Of a stretch of 17,125 bases of DNA, positions 14,891 to 17,125 are shown piece by piece. Within the stretch, counting starts at the first letter, position 1. The number at the start of each line of letters is the position of its first letter. The notes below the pieces were generated by a model that was given only the letters and a program-made list of their open reading frames with translations, was not told where the DNA came from and made no database searches. Where the stretch lies: NCBI GenBank assembly GCA_020217115.1, contig JAIWOA010000091.1, positions 1 to 17,125 on the forward strand, read 5' to 3'. Position numbers and translations under genes: made by a program. Origin of the DNA: Calditerrivibrio sp. (GTDB taxonomy: Bacteria; Chrysiogenota; Deferribacteres; Deferribacterales; Calditerrivibrionaceae).

Positions 14891-15545
14891 CAAATCCTCC
14901 TCTATTCATAAAAACATTTTTGCTGTTTTCAAAAACCTTCTTTGCCTCAATATCTGATAACCCAGCACCCAAAAGTATTTTATAACACATTTCATAATCC
15001 ATATAGTCTCCAGGGGCATGAAAATCATTATCAATTACTAAATTACACCCATATTTTTTTGCCATCATAGCTACATATGCATTTGTAAGACTATGACCTT
15101 TTCGTGTAGTAATCTCAAGATTCACTTTATTTTTAGCTGCCAGAATCGCATCCTCCTCTGATATTAGTCCAGGGTGTGCCAGAATATCAACCATAGCCTC
15201 TATTGCAGCCCTGTTTGTACCTGAATCTACAGGTTCAACAATAGTTTCACCATGGACAACTATTATATCAGCCCCATTCCTCCTCGCTATCTCAGTCATT
15301 TTCCCTATGTTTGAAGGTATCACATGGGTGAATTCTAATCCAATAATAACCTTAAAATCACTGGATGCCATATTAAAATCCTCTTTAAACTGCAACTGTT
15401 TCTCCAGAAGAAAAAGAAAATTTGATTCGTCAGCATGGTCAGTAATAGCAATCCCTTTGTAACCTTTGACCTTAGCTCTCCTTGCTGATTCCGAAGGGAT
15501 CAATACTCCATCGCTAAAAGTTGTGTGAGTATGCAGATCGTACAT
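14883..15545 (-). CDS. PHP-domain phosphoesterase (histidinol phosphatase-like)
   Basis: A metal-dependent hydrolase of the polymerase and histidinol phosphatase superfamily, 220 aa, cytoplasmic. The metal ligands are complete: His5 and His7 (DLHTHTTFSDG), Asp12, His37 (ITDHAD), Glu71 and His74 (LEFTH), His98 (VVHGE), His124 (LAHPG), and Asp174/His176 (NDFHAPGD). This set suggests an active trinuclear site. The substrate is not readable; phosphate esters such as histidinol phosphate or nucleotide derivatives are possible, and no his genes adjoin. It is the first gene of the seven-gene minus-strand chain, with AGAGG upstream of ATG 15545. Its C-terminus overlaps the membrane-protein gene. Confidence 0.88.
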   Translation of the reverse strand: MYDLHTHTTFSDGVLIPSESARRAKVKGYKGIAITDHADESNFLFLLEKQLQFKEDFNMASSDFKVIIGLEFTHVIPSNIGKMTEIARRNGADIIVVHGETIVEPVDSGTNRAAIEAMVDILAHPGLISEEDAILAAKNKVNLEITTRKGHSLTNAYVAMMAKKYGCNLVIDNDFHAPGDYMDYEMCYKILLGAGLSDIEAKKVFENSKNVFMNRGGFDV

Positions 15546-15612
15546 AAAAAACCTCTATTTTTTAATCTTGTTTTTTTAATATAAATATACTATTTAATCA
15601 ACTGTTTTTCCA

Positions 15613-15641
15613 TTAACATCTAATTTTTATGAATATATAAC
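15613..15641 (+). promoter_or_regulatory. Putative promoter for the flavoprotein gene
   Basis: TTAACA (15613-15618) and TATAAC (15636-15641) each match the consensus at 5/6 positions with an ideal 17-bp spacer. The start codon at 15665 is only 24 bp beyond, so the leader is very short. The 119-bp divergent region must also hold the promoter for the minus-strand PHP-to-ThiE-like chain, for which I see no convincing element. Confidence 0.45.
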
Positions 15642-15664
15642 AGATAGGGGTTATTCCATTTAAA

Positions 15665-16807
15665 ATGAAAAGTTTTGATGTAGCTGTCATAGGAGCTGGT
15701 CCTGCCGGAACTTCTGCAGCATACGATCTTGCAGATGCAGGTCTATCTGTATTAATACTGGAAAAAAGAGCTATGCCGAGGGAAAAACCATGCGGAGGGG
15801 CTATCTCATATTCAGGACAGAAGTTCCTTAGATTTGATATACCAGAAGATCTTGTGGATGCAGAATGCTTTGGTGCCAGAATAAATACCCCAGAAAGTTC
15901 AATAACTTCAATCACCAATGATAGACTTGCTATCCTTGTTAGTAGAAAAAATTTTGACAGCTATCTCCTCGATATGGCACTAAATAAAGGTGTGGCTGCT
16001 GTATATGAGATGGCAAAGGAGATAAAGGAAGATAGTGGATTTTACCATATTTATACAAATGCAAATAGATATCTGGCTAAAAATGTCATAATTGCAACAG
16101 GTATACAATCTACACTTATAAAAAATGTCCGTAGGTTAGATAATAAAGATGAATTAGGTATATGCCTTGAGGCTGAAATCGATATAAACGAAAATAGCAG
16201 GTACAAGGATCTAAAAAATATTATAGAGATACATTTTGGTGTAGCAGGATATGGTTATGGATGGGTTTTCCCCCATGGAAATTTTTTATCCATTGGGGTG
16301 GGTGGTGTAACATCAGTGTTCAAAGAGCCAAATAAAGCAATGTATGAGTTTATGTCCAAACTTGGATTTAAATATGATAGAAAAAAGATCAGGGGGCACA
16401 TGATACCAAAGGGAGGTATAAAAAGGTTAACAAGAAAGGGGGGGCTATTTCTGGTGGGAGATGCGGCAGGTTTTGTCGAACCATTTACAGGTGAAGGTAT
16501 AGCATATGCTATTAGATCTGGACAGATAGCTGCAAATACGATCATTAAAGCCTTTAAAAATAGTGACTTCTCCGAAGAACTTTTATCAAATTATGAAAAA
16601 AATTGTAGTGCTGAAATAGGATCAACTATGGGGTATGCCCTATTCTTTTCGAAGATGCTCCATAAGTTTCCAAATCTACTACTAAACAAAATCATGTCAA
16701 ACCAACATTGTGTGGACAAATATCTCGAGATAATCTCCCAGAAGATAACGTACAAAGATTATATAAAGTGGATATTTAAAAAACTCCCGAAAATTCTGAT
16801 AGGGTAG
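15665..16807 (+). CDS. Geranylgeranyl reductase-family FAD-dependent oxidoreductase
   Basis: A flavoprotein of the group that saturates double bonds of isoprenoid chains. The N-terminal Rossmann motif is VIGAGPAGTSAAYDL (8-22) and ILEK closes the FAD-ribose site (31-34). PREKPCGGAIS (38-48) is the hallmark of this family. The second FAD motif is FLVGDAAGFVEPFTGEGIAYAI (from residue 262). It has 380 aa, normal. There is no membrane helix, though the basic hydrophobic C-terminus could touch membranes. The ATG at 15665 has no properly spaced ribosome site (GGGG is about 13 bp away). The substrate in a bacterium without archaeal lipids is unclear; quinone side chains, polyprenols or carotenoids are candidates. 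It is divergent from the PHP chain and convergent with the beta-barrel gene. Confidence 0.9.
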   Translation: MKSFDVAVIGAGPAGTSAAYDLADAGLSVLILEKRAMPREKPCGGAISYSGQKFLRFDIPEDLVDAECFGARINTPESSITSITNDRLAILVSRKNFDSYLLDMALNKGVAAVYEMAKEIKEDSGFYHIYTNANRYLAKNVIIATGIQSTLIKNVRRLDNKDELGICLEAEIDINENSRYKDLKNIIEIHFGVAGYGYGWVFPHGNFLSIGVGGVTSVFKEPNKAMYEFMSKLGFKYDRKKIRGHMIPKGGIKRLTRKGGLFLVGDAAGFVEPFTGEGIAYAIRSGQIAANTIIKAFKNSDFSEELLSNYEKNCSAEIGSTMGYALFFSKMLHKFPNLLLNKIMSNQHCVDKYLEIISQKITYKDYIKWIFKKLPKILIG

Positions 16808-16869
16808 AAGTAAAATATAATTCATCTATGAAACAACAACTGAACTTTTCAAAACAGCTAATAATCCCT

Positions 16870-17125
16870 TCAATACCACAATCTGTATATGATCTTCACC
16901 TCTTTGGAAACATCATTGCTATTTTTAACATTTGAACCATAGTTTACGACAAAACTCAAATGATCCTGATTAAATATTTGACCACCAAACCCAAAGCCTA
17001 AACTATAATTAAAATTGGAAACATTACTATGGAAAACAGTTGCGGACATAAAAGGTCTCCAGACCCTTGTATACCCATATCTATTTATATCTCCTATTGT
17101 TATACCAAATCCTAATTCATAAAAA
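16870..17125 (-). CDS. C-terminus of an outer-membrane beta-barrel protein (partial)
   Basis: An open frame enters from the right edge on the minus strand and ends at TGA (16870-16872), giving 84 residues. The sequence alternates hydrophobic and polar residues in strands separated by turns (ELGFGITIGDIN, RPFMSATVF, YSLGFGFGGQIF, LSFVVNYGS, KEVKIIYRLWY). It finishes in an aromatic residue, as is usual for the C-terminal signal recognised by the Bam complex. It is therefore probably the last four or five strands of an outer-membrane protein. The family cannot be named from this fragment. The 62-bp gap to the convergent flavoprotein gene contains no clear terminator. Confidence 0.7.
   Translation of the reverse strand, partial: FYELGFGITIGDINRYGYTRVWRPFMSATVFHSNVSNFNYSLGFGFGGQIFNQDHLSFVVNYGSNVKNSNDVSKEVKIIYRLWY

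Noticed and set aside
15546..15612. Promoter for the minus-strand PHP-to-ThiE-like chain
   Set aside because: TTGATT at 15601-15596 has no acceptable -10 at 16-18 bp; the region is too AT-rich to choose among weak matches.
16808..16869. Possible terminator between the convergent flavoprotein and beta-barrel genes
   Set aside because: Only a 4-bp TGAA/TTCA dyad without a T-run; too weak to call.
1..17125. Defence system, mobile element, CRISPR array or biosynthetic cluster
   Set aside because: No transposase, integrase, Cas, restriction, toxin-antitoxin or synthase gene is present; all recognisable genes are metabolic, regulatory or envelope functions with uniform AT-rich codon use.

Overview
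The window is AT-rich bacterial chromosome, gene-dense and syntenic-looking, with no insertion sequence, integrase, CRISPR array or phage gene. A lipoprotein with a lipobox, an exported isochorismatase-fold protein and the C-terminus of an outer-membrane beta-barrel point to a Gram-negative (diderm) cell. A small 2[4Fe-4S] ferredoxin, rubrerythrin and indolepyruvate:ferredoxin oxidoreductase point to an anaerobe or microaerophile. The mix resembles Deferribacterota-type genomes (Calditerrivibrio/Deferribacter); that placement is recollection and inference, not a search result.

Left block, plus strand (1-6153). The 3' end of an unrecognised gene is followed by a promoter and a 56-residue ferredoxin gene with its own hairpin terminator. 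Then comes a tight unit: cysE, an Rrf2 regulator, a cysteine desulfurase, an unknown 82-residue protein, endonuclease III (nth), an Lrp/AsnC regulator, a family 2 glycosyltransferase, an exported isochorismatase-like protein and rubrerythrin. Genes overlap or lie at most 37 bp apart, and two tandem hairpins close the unit. The first half reads as a cysteine-to-Fe-S supply module: CysE makes O-acetylserine for cysteine, the desulfurase mobilises its sulfur, and the Rrf2 protein with three spaced cysteines is the obvious regulator. Nth is an Fe-S client.

Middle (6154-7661). A DUF4405-type membrane protein is followed by a tRNA-Ser(GCU) with a near-consensus promoter. A DUF2155-like lipoprotein gene starts 28 bp after the tRNA and is probably on the same transcript. 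Its 3' end overlaps the convergent gene by 21 bp, and a strong hairpin lies just past its stop.

Right block, minus strand (15545 down to 7599). Seven genes are chained with overlaps or gaps of at most 7 bp: a PHP-domain phosphoesterase, a membrane-anchored protein, iorA, iorB, a soluble PAS histidine kinase, glnE and a ThiE/TenI-like protein. This would put 2-oxoacid/amino-acid oxidation, an orphan sensor kinase and the adenylyltransferase controlling glutamine synthetase on one transcript. A divergent geranylgeranyl-reductase-family flavoprotein follows, then the 3' end of a beta-barrel gene running in from the right edge.

I found no clearly new multi-gene system. The points most worth a second look are the exported isochorismatase-fold protein without its catalytic Cys and Lys, the PAS-kinase/glnE coupling, the Rrf2 regulator lacking the IscR histidine ligand, the tRNA-lipoprotein transcript, and several gene starts that ribosome binding sites place differently from the longest reading frame.
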